The notes beneath the pieces are model-generated. The model worked only from the letters and a program-made list of their open reading frames with translations, was not told where the DNA came from and ran no database searches. A program made the position numbers and the translations under genes. Shown piece by piece: positions 1 to 8,038 of a DNA stretch of 64,000 bases (its first letter is position 1; each line of letters starts with the position of its first letter). Location of the stretch: NCBI RefSeq assembly GCF_023715645.1, contig NZ_JAMBOP010000018.1:26797-90796 (forward strand). Direction: 5' to 3'. The stretch comes from Bacillus cytotoxicus. Its GTDB lineage: Bacteria > Bacillota > Bacilli > Bacillales > Bacillaceae_G.

Positions 1-176
1 TTGACTTCCCTACACACTAGTCGCAGCCATGCTAAACAAAAGATAACCCGCTACTCTCTTCCTCTCTTTGTTTAAACATCGCATGTGGCAGAAATAGGCA
101 CTGACCGCTTCCACTCATGGCCAGACGCTCTCGTCCATCTAAAAAAATGGTTTCTGTCAGGGTTTTAATTTAAATT
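1..176 (+). repeat. bcr-like dispersed repeat, copy A
   Basis: Contains the repeat core seen in five other places in this window: a GTGGCAG box, CTGACCGC, GGCCAGACGCTCTCG and a closing TTTCTGTC. The core can fold into a multibranched RNA, with GGCAGAAA pairing with TTTCTGTC and CCAT pairing with ATGG. Its left edge lies at or beyond the window start, so the true boundary is unknown. It resembles the interspersed bcr repeats known from the B. cereus group, but the exact bcr class cannot be assigned by eye. Confidence 0.7.
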
Positions 177-184
177 TATATACT

Positions 185-227
185 TAAGAACACTATCCTT
201 TCGTTTCATGAAAAGATAGTGTTCTTA
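185..227. terminator. bidirectional hairpin terminator
   Basis: TAAGAACACTATC pairs perfectly with GATAGTGTTCTTA. It lies just after the stop codon of the amidohydrolase gene on the minus strand and probably ends that transcript. Confidence 0.75.
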
Positions 228-231
228 TTCC

Positions 232-1539
232 TTACATATTCAACCCTTGCTTATAACGGCTCGCTTCAAAAATAATACGTTCTTCATCTAACGTTTTACA
301 CTCACCATTCCAAACAATGTGTTGTCCATTAATAACAACGTCTGAAACGTCTTTTCCGCTCGCTGCGTATACAAGATGTGACAATACTTCTTCTGCCGGT
401 TGTAAGTGAGGTTTATTAGATGGATCAATTGTAATAAAGTCTGCACACTTGCCTACTTCTATTGAACCTGTTTGGCTCATGCCGATTACCTCTGCCCCTA
501 CTTTTGTTGCTAATGTGAGAATAGTTTCAACTGGTAATGTTGTCGCGTCTTTATGAACACCTTTTTGCAATAAAGTCGCAATGCGCATTTCTTCAAACAT
601 ATCTAAATTGTTATTAGATGCAACACTATCTGTTGCAATTCCGACTTTTATGCCACTCTCTAACATCGCGCGAACGTTTGCGATACCAGATCCTAATTTT
701 AAATTACTAATTGGATTATGGGCAACGCGCACATCATGTTCCGCTAAAAATGTTCGCTCATTATCATTCAGCACAACACCGTGAGCAATTACTGCCTTTC
801 TTTGGAACAATCCACAATCTGCTACATACTCTACTGGACGTTTTCCATATTGTGCTTCAATATCTTGAACTTCACGTTCTGTTTCGGAAAGATGAATATG
901 AACCATCGTCTTATTTTCGACTGCAATTCGTGCACACTCTTCTAACATTTCCGTAGAACATGCATATGGGCTATGAGGAGCAACCATTGTTGTTAACATA
1001 CCATCTTTATTGGCATAACGTTTCACATACTTCTCTGCTTCCTCAATTGCTTTCTTTTCATCTTCCTTCGTTCCGAAGCTAAATAATGTTCGCGAAACAG
1101 CAGCACGCATGCCACTTTTACGAACAGCTTCCATAATAGAATCTTGATCTACTCCAATTGGATTAAACATATCAGAAAATGTTGTCGTTCCGCTTTTCAC
1201 CATTTCTAATAAACCAAGCTCTGTACTAGCAACAGCAAGCTCCGGTGTAAATTGACTTTCAAGCGGCCAAATTCTCGTTTCAAGCCATGGCTTTAAGAGC
1301 ATGTCGTCACCTATTCCACGTAAAATGCTCATCAAAACATGTGTATGCGCATTCACCAAACCTGGCAATACCCACTTTCCATGAAGATTAATGACTTGAT
1401 CCACTTCTGTTCCGCTCGGTAATTCTCCTGATTGTACCTCTATAATTTGATCATCTTCTACAATGATATATCCATTTTTCAACACTTCATTTGTTTCATT
1501 CAAAGTCACGATTGTAGCGCTTACATATGCTGTTTTCAC
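232..1539 (-). CDS. mtaD: 5-methylthioadenosine/S-adenosylhomocysteine deaminase
   Basis: A cytosolic amidohydrolase of 435 residues that should deaminate methylthioadenosine and S-adenosylhomocysteine to the inosyl compounds, in purine and methionine salvage. The metal-dependent TIM-barrel fold shows the expected ligands: His65 and His67 in NAHTHVLMS, His216 in HIHLSET, His253 in IAHG and Asp304 in IATDS. The N- and C-terminal beta-sandwich segments are present, so the protein is full length. A GAGAGGGG ribosome-binding site precedes the ATG. It stands alone between two hairpin terminators. The ATZ/TRZ-like family also contains guanine and chlorohydrolase enzymes, but the length and the HVLMSILRG region fit MtaD best. 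Confidence 0.88.
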   Translation of the reverse strand: MKTAYVSATIVTLNETNEVLKNGYIIVEDDQIIEVQSGELPSGTEVDQVINLHGKWVLPGLVNAHTHVLMSILRGIGDDMLLKPWLETRIWPLESQFTPELAVASTELGLLEMVKSGTTTFSDMFNPIGVDQDSIMEAVRKSGMRAAVSRTLFSFGTKEDEKKAIEEAEKYVKRYANKDGMLTTMVAPHSPYACSTEMLEECARIAVENKTMVHIHLSETEREVQDIEAQYGKRPVEYVADCGLFQRKAVIAHGVVLNDNERTFLAEHDVRVAHNPISNLKLGSGIANVRAMLESGIKVGIATDSVASNNNLDMFEEMRIATLLQKGVHKDATTLPVETILTLATKVGAEVIGMSQTGSIEVGKCADFITIDPSNKPHLQPAEEVLSHLVYAASGKDVSDVVINGQHIVWNGECKTLDEERIIFEASRYKQGLNM

Positions 1540-1576
1540 GAATATTTCCCCTCTCGACTCTTTTAGAAATAATTAA

Positions 1577-1622
1577 TACCCTCAAATAAGTTACTACCGT
1601 TATAGTAACCTATTTGAGGGTA
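1577..1622. terminator. hairpin terminator downstream of the yunG-like gene
   Basis: TACCCTCAAATA and TATTTGAGGGTA form a long near-perfect stem with an inner GTTACTA/TAGTAAC stem. It lies 16 bases past the stop of the minus-strand YunG-like gene. Confidence 0.7.
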
Positions 1623-1638
1623 ACAGTCAAAAGATAAA

Positions 1639-1986
1639 TTAATACTTTACATGGATACGAACATTTTGTTTTAACGCACCATATTGCATTTCATTCGTAT
1701 CCGCAAATGCTTCGATTCTACTTGAAGGAACGTCCATATATGTAATCTCTTCTAAAAATTGTGATGCTGTAAAATCATATCTCTCACCATTGATGAAATT
1801 GTAAAAGTGCCAGCCTTCCGAAACCTTTGTCTTCATAATTTCGCCATCAAATAAATCATGAACTACTAAAGCTGTTACACCACATTGCCCTTTCGCTGGA
1901 TTATCTAATGTCCATTTTGAACTCGTTTCCAATGACCAACACTGAGTTAAAATTCTGCTCATCTTTTTTATTTCTGTATACATCAT
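1639..1986 (-). CDS. YunG-like protein
   Basis: A small soluble protein of about 115 residues. The central stretch QCGVTALVVHDLFDGEI, followed by the aromatic segment GWHFYNFINGERYDFTASQF, matches the YunG family of Bacillus, whose function is not known. The Cys in QCGV and the His in WHFYN are reminiscent of papain-like (NlpC/P60 or transglutaminase-type) Cys-His pairs, but this is only an inference. The start was placed at the ATG that follows AGGGG by about nine bases; an ATG three codons upstream overlaps that ribosome-binding site. A monocistronic unit. Confidence 0.65.
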   Translation of the reverse strand: MMYTEIKKMSRILTQCWSLETSSKWTLDNPAKGQCGVTALVVHDLFDGEIMKTKVSEGWHFYNFINGERYDFTASQFLEEITYMDVPSSRIEAFADTNEMQYGALKQNVRIHVKY

Positions 1987-2153
1987 ACTTAACATCCCCT
2001 ATCTAAATAAATTTATTCCACATCATATCCCAAAAGTGGCAATAAGCAATTTTTAAAAACAGTAGAAGGTGTTTCTCCAATGCACTCAGAATGTTGAACA
2101 TTGTCGAGGCGTCTTTATCTTGTGTCGAAGCGCCGATATATCAGTGAACATAT

Positions 2154-2212
2154 AAGAAGGAGTTGATTCAAAAGACATCTACATCTCTTTTGAATCAACT
2201 CCTCTTCTCTTA
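2154..2212. terminator. strong bidirectional terminator
   Basis: AGGAGTTGATTCAAAAGA pairs with TCTTTTGAATCAACTCCT, extended by AAGA/TCTT. It abuts the end of the alpha/beta hydrolase gene. Confidence 0.8.
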
Positions 2213-3133
2213 TACAACATACCCATCTAACCAAGAGATTACATCCTGGAACACTTCCTGTCTGTTTACCTCATGAAGCATTTCATGCCTTCCGTTCTCA
2301 TATAAACGGATTGTTATATCATTGACACCTGATTTTTTATACATATAATACACTTCTTGAACACCTTTTCCCATATTTCCAACTGGATCACGGTCTCCCG
2401 AAAAAATATAGATAGGTAAATCTTTTGGTGTTTTCTCATATGCTTCAAGTTTATTCACAGTCAACACACCGTTAAATAATTCACGGTAAAAACTCGTCGT
2501 ACAAATAAACCCACATAATGAATCCTCTATGTATCTATCAACTTGATTCGTATCAGAAGACAGCCAATCAAATTTCGTACGGTTTGGCTTAAAATGTGAA
2601 TTAAAATTACCAAATGATAAAAAATTCAACATTGGACTTTTCGTTTTTGCACCGCGAAGTTTCATTTCAATCGTTGCCACTTTATGACCAATAACTCCCA
2701 AAAGTCCTGGATTTCCTCCCGTTCCTGAAATAAGAAATCCATTATATAACTCACCACGGAGCTGCACGGCACGTCTTGATAAGAAAGAACCCATACTATG
2801 CCCTAATAAGAAAAGTGGACATGTATGATTCTTCCGAATAAGATCCGAAACGAAAATCACATCAGAAACAGCTTGATCCCAGCCCACATTCGGCTCAAAA
2901 TGACCGTAATCTTCCTCCTGCTTCACTGTTTTTCCATGTCCGCGATGATCGTAAGCATATACCCCGTATCCAGCCTCCAATAATGCTTCAATCCATTCTA
3001 TGTACGCACCAGCATGTTCAGCCATTCCATGTGCAATTTGAACAATCCCACGCGGTTCACTTTCTGGTAACCATTGACGTAAATAAATTTCCGTTCCATC
3101 CGACGCCATAACGAAGTTTTCTTGTCTATTCAT
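2210..3133 (-). CDS. alpha/beta hydrolase, lysophospholipase/monoacylglycerol lipase-like
   Basis: A 307-residue serine hydrolase of the S33/Hydrolase_4 type, expected to cleave lysophospholipids or monoacylglycerols in the cytosol. The oxyanion region IAHGMAEHAG, the nucleophile elbow GHSMGS (Ser113), the acid Asp249 in SGDRDPVG and the base His283 in GRHEM are all visible. GGAGGGCG precedes the ATG. It has no signal peptide or membrane segment. The true substrate is uncertain; B. cereus-group genomes carry several related lipases. Confidence 0.85.
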   Translation of the reverse strand: MNRQENFVMASDGTEIYLRQWLPESEPRGIVQIAHGMAEHAGAYIEWIEALLEAGYGVYAYDHRGHGKTVKQEEDYGHFEPNVGWDQAVSDVIFVSDLIRKNHTCPLFLLGHSMGSFLSRRAVQLRGELYNGFLISGTGGNPGLLGVIGHKVATIEMKLRGAKTKSPMLNFLSFGNFNSHFKPNRTKFDWLSSDTNQVDRYIEDSLCGFICTTSFYRELFNGVLTVNKLEAYEKTPKDLPIYIFSGDRDPVGNMGKGVQEVYYMYKKSGVNDITIRLYENGRHEMLHEVNRQEVFQDVISWLDGYVV

Positions 3134-3353
3134 TTTGAACGCCCTCCAAATCTATTTTCTATTTCTCAACAATATGAATCTACATCCATCCAAAATGAAT
3201 TGTCATTCTTTTTTCTTACTTAAAATTATAAGTAAAAGCTTTCCTTATTACAAATCATACTATTTTTATTTCCACTGCTTCCTACTTGACGAAACAAAAG
3301 TTAATATATATAGTTACTAATATAAAGTAATTAAATTATTGGAGGTAACCAAT

Positions 3354-4115
3354 ATGATGCCCTCACTTTTTTTAGCACATGGGTCTCCTATGCTAGCTAT
3401 TCAATTGACAGAATATACGAGTTTCTTACAAACACTTGGTGAAACATACAAACCAAAGGCAATTGTCATTTTTACAGCTCATTGGGAAAGTAAGGTTTTA
3501 ACTATTTCTTCTTCAAATAATGAATATGAAACAATTTATGATTTTGGCGGTTTTCCACCTGAACTATACGAAATAAAATACAGAGCAAAAGGTTCGTCAT
3601 CTATTGCAGCTATGTTAGAAGAAAAATTCAAAAAGCAAGGAATTGTAGTTCAAAAAAATACAACACGCGGATTAGATCATGGTTCCTGGACGCTCCTACA
3701 CCGTATGTACCCAAAAGCTGATATACCTGTTGTTCAAATCTCAGTAAATCCATTCCTACCTGCAAGAGAACAATATGAAATTGGAAAAGCTCTTCAAGGA
3801 CTAGGAAAAGAAGATATTTTAGTTATCGGAAGCGGTGTCACCGTCCACAATTTGCGAATGTTAAAGTGGGAACAAACTGCACCTGAACCATGGGCTGTTG
3901 AATTTGACGAATGGCTCATTAATCAATTCCAAAACAATAACACAGATGCGTTATTTAACTGGGAAGCTGAAGCTCCGCATGCACGTTTAGCTGTTCCAAG
4001 AGCAGAACATTTTGTTCCTCTTTTCATTGCAATGGGAAGTGGTAATGAAAAGCCAAAAGTAATTCATCGAAGCTATGAATTCGGGACTTTAAGTTATCTT
4101 TGTTTAGAATTTTAA
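3354..4115 (+). CDS. class III extradiol ring-cleavage dioxygenase (DODA/LigB-type)
   Basis: About 253 residues of the YgiD/4,5-DOPA-dioxygenase-like family of Zn or Fe enzymes. The metal and catalytic histidines expected for LigB-type enzymes are present in LFLAHGSPM, FTAHWES, GLDHGSW and GSGVTVHNL. The family opens catechol rings, but bacterial substrates are mostly unknown. The ATG at 3354 follows GGAGG by eight bases; an upstream in-frame TTG lies within that ribosome-binding site and was rejected. A single-gene unit, divergent from the lipase-like gene. Confidence 0.85.
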   Translation: MMPSLFLAHGSPMLAIQLTEYTSFLQTLGETYKPKAIVIFTAHWESKVLTISSSNNEYETIYDFGGFPPELYEIKYRAKGSSSIAAMLEEKFKKQGIVVQKNTTRGLDHGSWTLLHRMYPKADIPVVQISVNPFLPAREQYEIGKALQGLGKEDILVIGSGVTVHNLRMLKWEQTAPEPWAVEFDEWLINQFQNNNTDALFNWEAEAPHARLAVPRAEHFVPLFIAMGSGNEKPKVIHRSYEFGTLSYLCLEF

Positions 4116-4137
4116 TTCTTAGTATGTATGCAAGTAA

Positions 4138-4245
4138 AAAAACGACACCAAACCCCCTTTCCTTTTAGGGGGGACGAGAGCCTCTGGCCGCGCATAGAAA
4201 CGGTCAGGGCCTTTTCCTGCCCCATGCCATATTTTTAAAACAGAA
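4138..4245 (-). repeat. bcr-like dispersed repeat, copy B
   Basis: Read on the minus strand it carries GGGGCAGGAAAAGGCC, CTGACCG, GCGGCCAGAGGCTCTCG and a CCCCCC/GGGGG stem. This is the same core as copies A and C to F. In this copy the variable stem is CCCCC/GGGGG, whereas copy A has CCAT/ATGG, so pairing is kept while bases differ. Confidence 0.7.
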
Positions 4246-4308
4246 AAGATTAAACAAGTGCAGGTCTATTGTATTCTGTATAAAAGCGACTTATGTGCCG
4301 AAAAATCA

Positions 4309-4341
4309 AAGAAGTCCAGCAATTAACTACTGGACTTCTTC
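4309..4341 (-). terminator. terminator overlapping the end of the GNAT fragment
   Basis: AAGAAGTCCAG pairs with CTGGACTTCTT. On the minus strand it is followed by a T-rich run. The stop codon of the truncated acetyltransferase lies in the loop. Confidence 0.75.
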
Positions 4342-4481
4342 CATGAGTTCGTAATATCCTCTGCTGTTGTATCAATTTCACCATAAATAGCTTGATCATA
4401 AATCGTACATAATTTTACAATTTGCTGTAAATCTTCTTGTGTAGTCGCTCTAACACATAGGTTATTTACTAAATTATCCAT
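4323..4481 (-). pseudogene. N-terminal fragment of a GNAT acetyltransferase
   Basis: A 52-codon reading frame with a good GAGGG ribosome-binding site eight bases before the ATG. The sequence VRATTQEDLQQIVKLC, followed by an acidic YGEIDTTAEDI segment, looks like the first beta strand and two helices of a GNAT fold. The acetyl-CoA-binding core (R/Q-x-x-G-x-G/A) is missing, because the frame runs straight into a terminator hairpin. A deletion probably fused the 5' end of the gene to its own or another terminator. It could still be translated, but it cannot be an acetyltransferase. Confidence 0.6.
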
Positions 4482-4733
4482 ATATTCTACCCTCTTTTCA
4501 AAAAAACTGAATATTCCTATTATACAACGAATACAAATTTTTTACTCCCCTAAAAATCCCTCTTAATATACAGTTATAAGTAGAATTAAAGATTTAAAAT
4601 GCTCCAGTGTATTCAATTCTCCATTGCTCAAACAAAACCATCCATGTTACCTTAACATTACAATCACTAAAAACAGATATTTAAATACCCTTCAAAATTA
4701 ATACATACTATTTTTATAAGGAAAGGACTGCTT

Positions 4734-5843
4734 ATGAAAATTCGAAAAAAAACATTACTAAAACGAATTATAGTCTTAGCTGTACTTTTTACCCCAATAA
4801 TCTTATTGATCAACTATGCACTACATTCAGAAACGAATAATGTACAAACAGAAAAGGCAAAAGGAAAAGAACAATCAAAAAAACCGAAAGAAGATCCTGA
4901 GATTACCCTTACATTTTCAGGTGATACAATGTTCGATTGGCAATTACGACCTGTTATTCAAAGTAAAGGTGCTGATTATCCATTTCAGCATGTAAAACCT
5001 GAAATAGAAAAAGCCGACTACTCATTTATTAATCTAGAATCTGCGTTTACAACTCGTGAGAAAAAATATCCTGGCCAACTATTTTGGATTAAAAGCGACC
5101 CTTCTACACTAAAAGCTATTAAAAATACAGGCTATGATATCGTTAATATTGGAAATAACCATACGCTTGATTATTATCAAGATGGCTTATCGGATACAAT
5201 TTCCCATGTTGAAAAAATGGGATTTCCGTATATCGGGGCTGGAAAAAATGCAAAAGATGCATATACAGCACGAGAAGTTATAATTAAAGGTAAAAAATTT
5301 AAGTTTCTCTCTTTCGTTCGTTTTATGCCTGATACCGCTTGGGTAGCTACAGATAACAAACCAGGCGTTGCAAATGGTTATGATTTAAACCTAGTCACAA
5401 AAACAATTAAAGAACAAAAGAAAGATGCCGATTATATGATTGTATATATGCATTGGGGCGTCGAAAAAACAAACCGTCCTGCTGCTTATCAAAAAGAATA
5501 TGTACAAAAAATAGTAGAAGCAGGTGCAAATGCGATTGTAGGAAGCCATCCTCACTGGTTACAAGGCTTTGAATATTACGACAAAGTTCCTGTTGCATAC
5601 TCACTTGGAAACTTTCTCTTCCCTGATTATGTAAAAGAACATAGTGCAGAAACTGGTGTACTAACGATTAAATTTAAAGGAAAAGATGTTCGCATGTCAT
5701 TTAACCCTTATATGATTCGTAATAACCAAATTACACCACTTCAAGGTACAGAAAAACAAAACATGCTGCAATATTTACAATCTATTTCAAACGATGTACA
5801 AATTAATCAACATGGAGATATTATGAATAAACGAGCACAGTAG
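4734..5843 (+). CDS. CapA-family metallophosphatase-like protein
   Basis: A 369-residue membrane-anchored extracytoplasmic protein. Residues about 12-29 form one N-terminal transmembrane anchor, followed by a Lys-rich linker and the PGA_cap/CapA metallophosphatase domain. Metal-site motifs visible are [35 protein letters not shown] and YSLGNFLF. The family includes CapA/PgsA of poly-gamma-glutamate capsule assembly. No capB or capC homologue is adjacent, so this is a stand-alone paralogue of unknown substrate. AGGAAAGG precedes the ATG. Confidence 0.85.
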   Translation: MKIRKKTLLKRIIVLAVLFTPIILLINYALHSETNNVQTEKAKGKEQSKKPKEDPEITLTFSGDTMFDWQLRPVIQSKGADYPFQHVKPEIEKADYSFINLESAFTTREKKYPGQLFWIKSDPSTLKAIKNTGYDIVNIGNNHTLDYYQDGLSDTISHVEKMGFPYIGAGKNAKDAYTAREVIIKGKKFKFLSFVRFMPDTAWVATDNKPGVANGYDLNLVTKTIKEQKKDADYMIVYMHWGVEKTNRPAAYQKEYVQKIVEAGANAIVGSHPHWLQGFEYYDKVPVAYSLGNFLFPDYVKEHSAETGVLTIKFKGKDVRMSFNPYMIRNNQITPLQGTEKQNMLQYLQSISNDVQINQHGDIMNKRAQ

Positions 5844-5932
5844 ATTTTTATTATTCTTTCTTGCTTTTCTCTTGCGATAATTCAAAACATATACGATACT
5901 ATATAAAACATATCAATTTAGGGGGATTAAAT

Positions 5933-6478
5933 GTGGTGGAAGAAAAACAATATGAACTTGCAACTTTTGCGGGCGGCTGCTTTTGGTGTATGGTAAAACC
6001 ATTTGATGAACTGCCTGGTATACATAAAGTCCTGTCAGGTTATGCAGGCGGACATGTTGAAAACCCAACATATGAAGATGTAAAATCTGGAGAATCTGGA
6101 CATTTAGAAGTCGTCCAAATTACATTTGATCCTACTATATTTCCTTATCAAAAGTTATTAGATTTATATTGGCCGCAAATCGATCCTACAGATGATGGCG
6201 GACAATTTATCGACCGCGGTCCATCTTACCGTACAGCCATTTTTTATCATAATGAAGTGCAAAAAGAGCTTGCTGAAAAATCAAAGCTAGCACTAGCAAA
6301 AAGCGGTACGTTTAAGAAGCCAATCGTAACAGAGATTCGCCCAGCTGCTCCCTTTTACGTGGCTGAAGAATATCATCAACATTTTTATAAAAAAAATCCA
6401 GAGAAATATGTACAAGAACAGAAAGAGTCTGGCCGTGAAGACTTTGTTAAAACAAACTGGAAAAAAATAATAACATAA
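5933..6478 (+). CDS. msrA: peptide-methionine (S)-S-oxide reductase
   Basis: Cytosolic repair enzyme that reduces methionine-S-sulfoxide in proteins. The catalytic GCFWC (Cys16), the [14 protein letters not shown] segment and the C-terminal [13 protein letters not shown] are present. It belongs to the variant subclass with [15 protein letters not shown] in place of the commoner DxGTQYRS sequence, and it is not fused to MsrB. The GTG at 5933 follows a GGGGGA ribosome-binding site by seven bases; a second GTG follows directly. A bidirectional terminator separates it from the convergent FusB-type gene. Confidence 0.9.
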   Translation: MVEEKQYELATFAGGCFWCMVKPFDELPGIHKVLSGYAGGHVENPTYEDVKSGESGHLEVVQITFDPTIFPYQKLLDLYWPQIDPTDDGGQFIDRGPSYRTAIFYHNEVQKELAEKSKLALAKSGTFKKPIVTEIRPAAPFYVAEEYHQHFYKKNPEKYVQEQKESGREDFVKTNWKKIIT

Positions 6479-6515
6479 AGGAAAAGGACACAAATAGCAG
6501 TGTCCTTTTCTTTTC
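6477..6515. terminator. bidirectional terminator
   Basis: GGAAAAGGACAC pairs with GTGTCCTTTTCTTTTCC between the convergent msrA and FusB-family genes. Confidence 0.8.
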
Positions 6516-6523
6516 CCTATCAG

Positions 6524-7162
6524 TTATTTTCTTAATCGCTCAATAAAATCAGCTAATTTATCCAGTGAAGTCATATTCTGATTACATACTATACTATCTT
6601 TACAAATATAGTTTCCCTTTTTAACAAACGTACCTGGTATATCACCTTTTATTTCAACAAGGAACATCCCTACTTCTTCATGTTTATGACACAATGTACA
6701 AATCCCTTTTTTGTTTATACTTTGAAATGTACCTTGCACGCCTACAAACTTGTTTTCTTTACGAACTATAATGAACTTTTTGTTTGTCCCTTTATCAACC
6801 CAACTTAAATAAGATGTCTCCTTCATATTGATTTCTTCCATTTGGGGCAACTTAAGCTTTTTAGCCTTAGGAAATAATTTTTTTAATGTTTGCTCGGACA
6901 CCTCTTGGAATGGTATTACATATGGCGTTAACTTTCGCAAAAATGATTCTGCATCCTCTCTATTTTCAATCGTCAAAATCATATCCATTAACTCTTTTTG
7001 TTCATCAGTAAACTCCTCAAACAAATGTAATACTTTTTCTATCGCCAATGATTTCAGTGCTGCAATAACTCCCTTATCATTTGCAGTTGCATGTCCATTC
7101 ACTAGAATATAAGCTTGTGATTTTATGAAATTGTATTGATCACTTCTTATAAAGGCTTTCAT
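6524..7162 (-). CDS. FusB/FusC-family elongation factor G-binding protein
   Basis: About 212 residues with an N-terminal helical EF-G-binding domain and a C-terminal treble-clef zinc finger, whose four cysteines are seen in CTLCHKHEE and CKDSIVCNQ. Proteins of this family bind EF-G and release it from stalled ribosomes; the staphylococcal members give fusidic acid resistance. Bacillus chromosomal members are common and their native role is less clear. The start was set at the ATG preceded by GGAGTG, six codons inside the longest frame. HflX lies 6 kb away and is another ribosome-rescue-type factor. Confidence 0.82.
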   Translation of the reverse strand: MKAFIRSDQYNFIKSQAYILVNGHATANDKGVIAALKSLAIEKVLHLFEEFTDEQKELMDMILTIENREDAESFLRKLTPYVIPFQEVSEQTLKKLFPKAKKLKLPQMEEINMKETSYLSWVDKGTNKKFIIVRKENKFVGVQGTFQSINKKGICTLCHKHEEVGMFLVEIKGDIPGTFVKKGNYICKDSIVCNQNMTSLDKLADFIERLRK

Positions 7163-7265
7163 TTCTATCACTCCATACAAAATTGTTTATCTATTTTTTA
7201 TTTTACACAATGAATTTACTTTATAAAATGTAAAAAATCATTTAGAAACAAACTTTACATAAAAA

Positions 7266-7297
7266 GCACTGCGTATTTCATATAAAATACGCAGTGC
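7266..7297. terminator. hairpin terminator
   Basis: GCACTGCGTATTT pairs perfectly with AAATACGCAGTGC just beyond the CD3324-family gene. Confidence 0.8.
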
Positions 7298-7314
7298 CAA
7301 TAATTTATCTTTAT

Positions 7315-7578
7315 TCAATTGGAGTACACGATTTTTTTAATGGTTTCAACAGCGAGAAAATACTCTTCAGCTAGTTGATGAATTGCTGTTCCGTTTTGAA
7401 AAGCATGTTTAATTTCTTTATTTCGATCATCAAGTTGCTTTCTCCCGCCAGAACGCGTGCCCCACTTATGATAAGCATTTTCTTGTTTCGGAATATAAAT
7501 CGTTTCTCCTTGCACATACTTTTGAATTTCTCTAATCAACTGTTCAGGTAAAACAGCCGCTGCTTTTACATATTTCAT
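7315..7578 (-). CDS. CD3324-family protein
   Basis: 87 residues. The start VKAAAVLPEQLIREIQKYV, the segment TIYIPKQ and the C-terminal helix-turn-helix-like part LAEEYFLAVETIKKIVY match the CD3324 family, small Firmicute proteins related to Mor/IS-type helix-turn-helix regulators and without known function. The ribosome-binding site AAGGGG lies in a hairpin (7589-7619), and a possible leader ORF lies about 100 bases upstream on the same strand. Confidence 0.7.
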   Translation of the reverse strand: MKYVKAAAVLPEQLIREIQKYVQGETIYIPKQENAYHKWGTRSGGRKQLDDRNKEIKHAFQNGTAIHQLAEEYFLAVETIKKIVYSN

Positions 7579-7588
7579 TTCCGCTCGC

Positions 7589-7619
7589 CCCTTATTTTTT
7601 ATGTTTCATCTAAATAAGG
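7589..7619 (-). promoter_or_regulatory. hairpin over the ribosome-binding site of the CD3324 gene
   Basis: On the minus strand CCTTATTT pairs with AAATAAGG, and the last two G residues belong to the AAGGGG ribosome-binding site. It could mask translation start. Inference from pairing only. Confidence 0.35.
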
Positions 7620-7679
7620 TGCAAAGCCAAATATATGAAAAATGATACAAGTCCATTTAGGCGATTGTACATTAGATCT

Positions 7680-7763
7680 CTATCTCACGCAAAGTATCGC
7701 CGGTTCCATACTTGGCTTTGCATGAGACGCTGCAGTATCTAGCAATTTCATTATAATCGCCAC
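7680..7763 (-). CDS. possible 27-codon leader ORF
   Basis: A GTG-started frame of 27 codons preceded by an ideal GGAGGTG ribosome-binding site at seven bases. It ends MEPAILCVR. Much of it also forms a long hairpin (TCTCACGCAAAG against CTTTGCATGAGA, 7682-7731). It could be a leader peptide for the CD3324 gene or a fortuitous frame in a structured RNA. I do not recognise it. Confidence 0.3.
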   Translation of the reverse strand: MAIIMKLLDTAASHAKPSMEPAILCVR

Positions 7764-8038
7764 ATAATCACCTCCAAATTATCTCTTATGAATCAACATT
7801 ATTATATGATAAATTTTTCCTAATTGCATCTTCATGTCCTGTAAACAATTGTATTATTAAGAAGCACTGAGTTAGCTCACTCTTTATAAAAGTACAACTT
7901 CCCACTTGAATTTCGTAAACAAACACAATTTGTACAAATACTTTCATAATAAATTTATTATTTTACTTTATAAAATACTAAGACACGTTTATAGTAGAAA
8001 AAGATGATTCTTAAGCAACCAGAGTAGGAGGAAGTATT

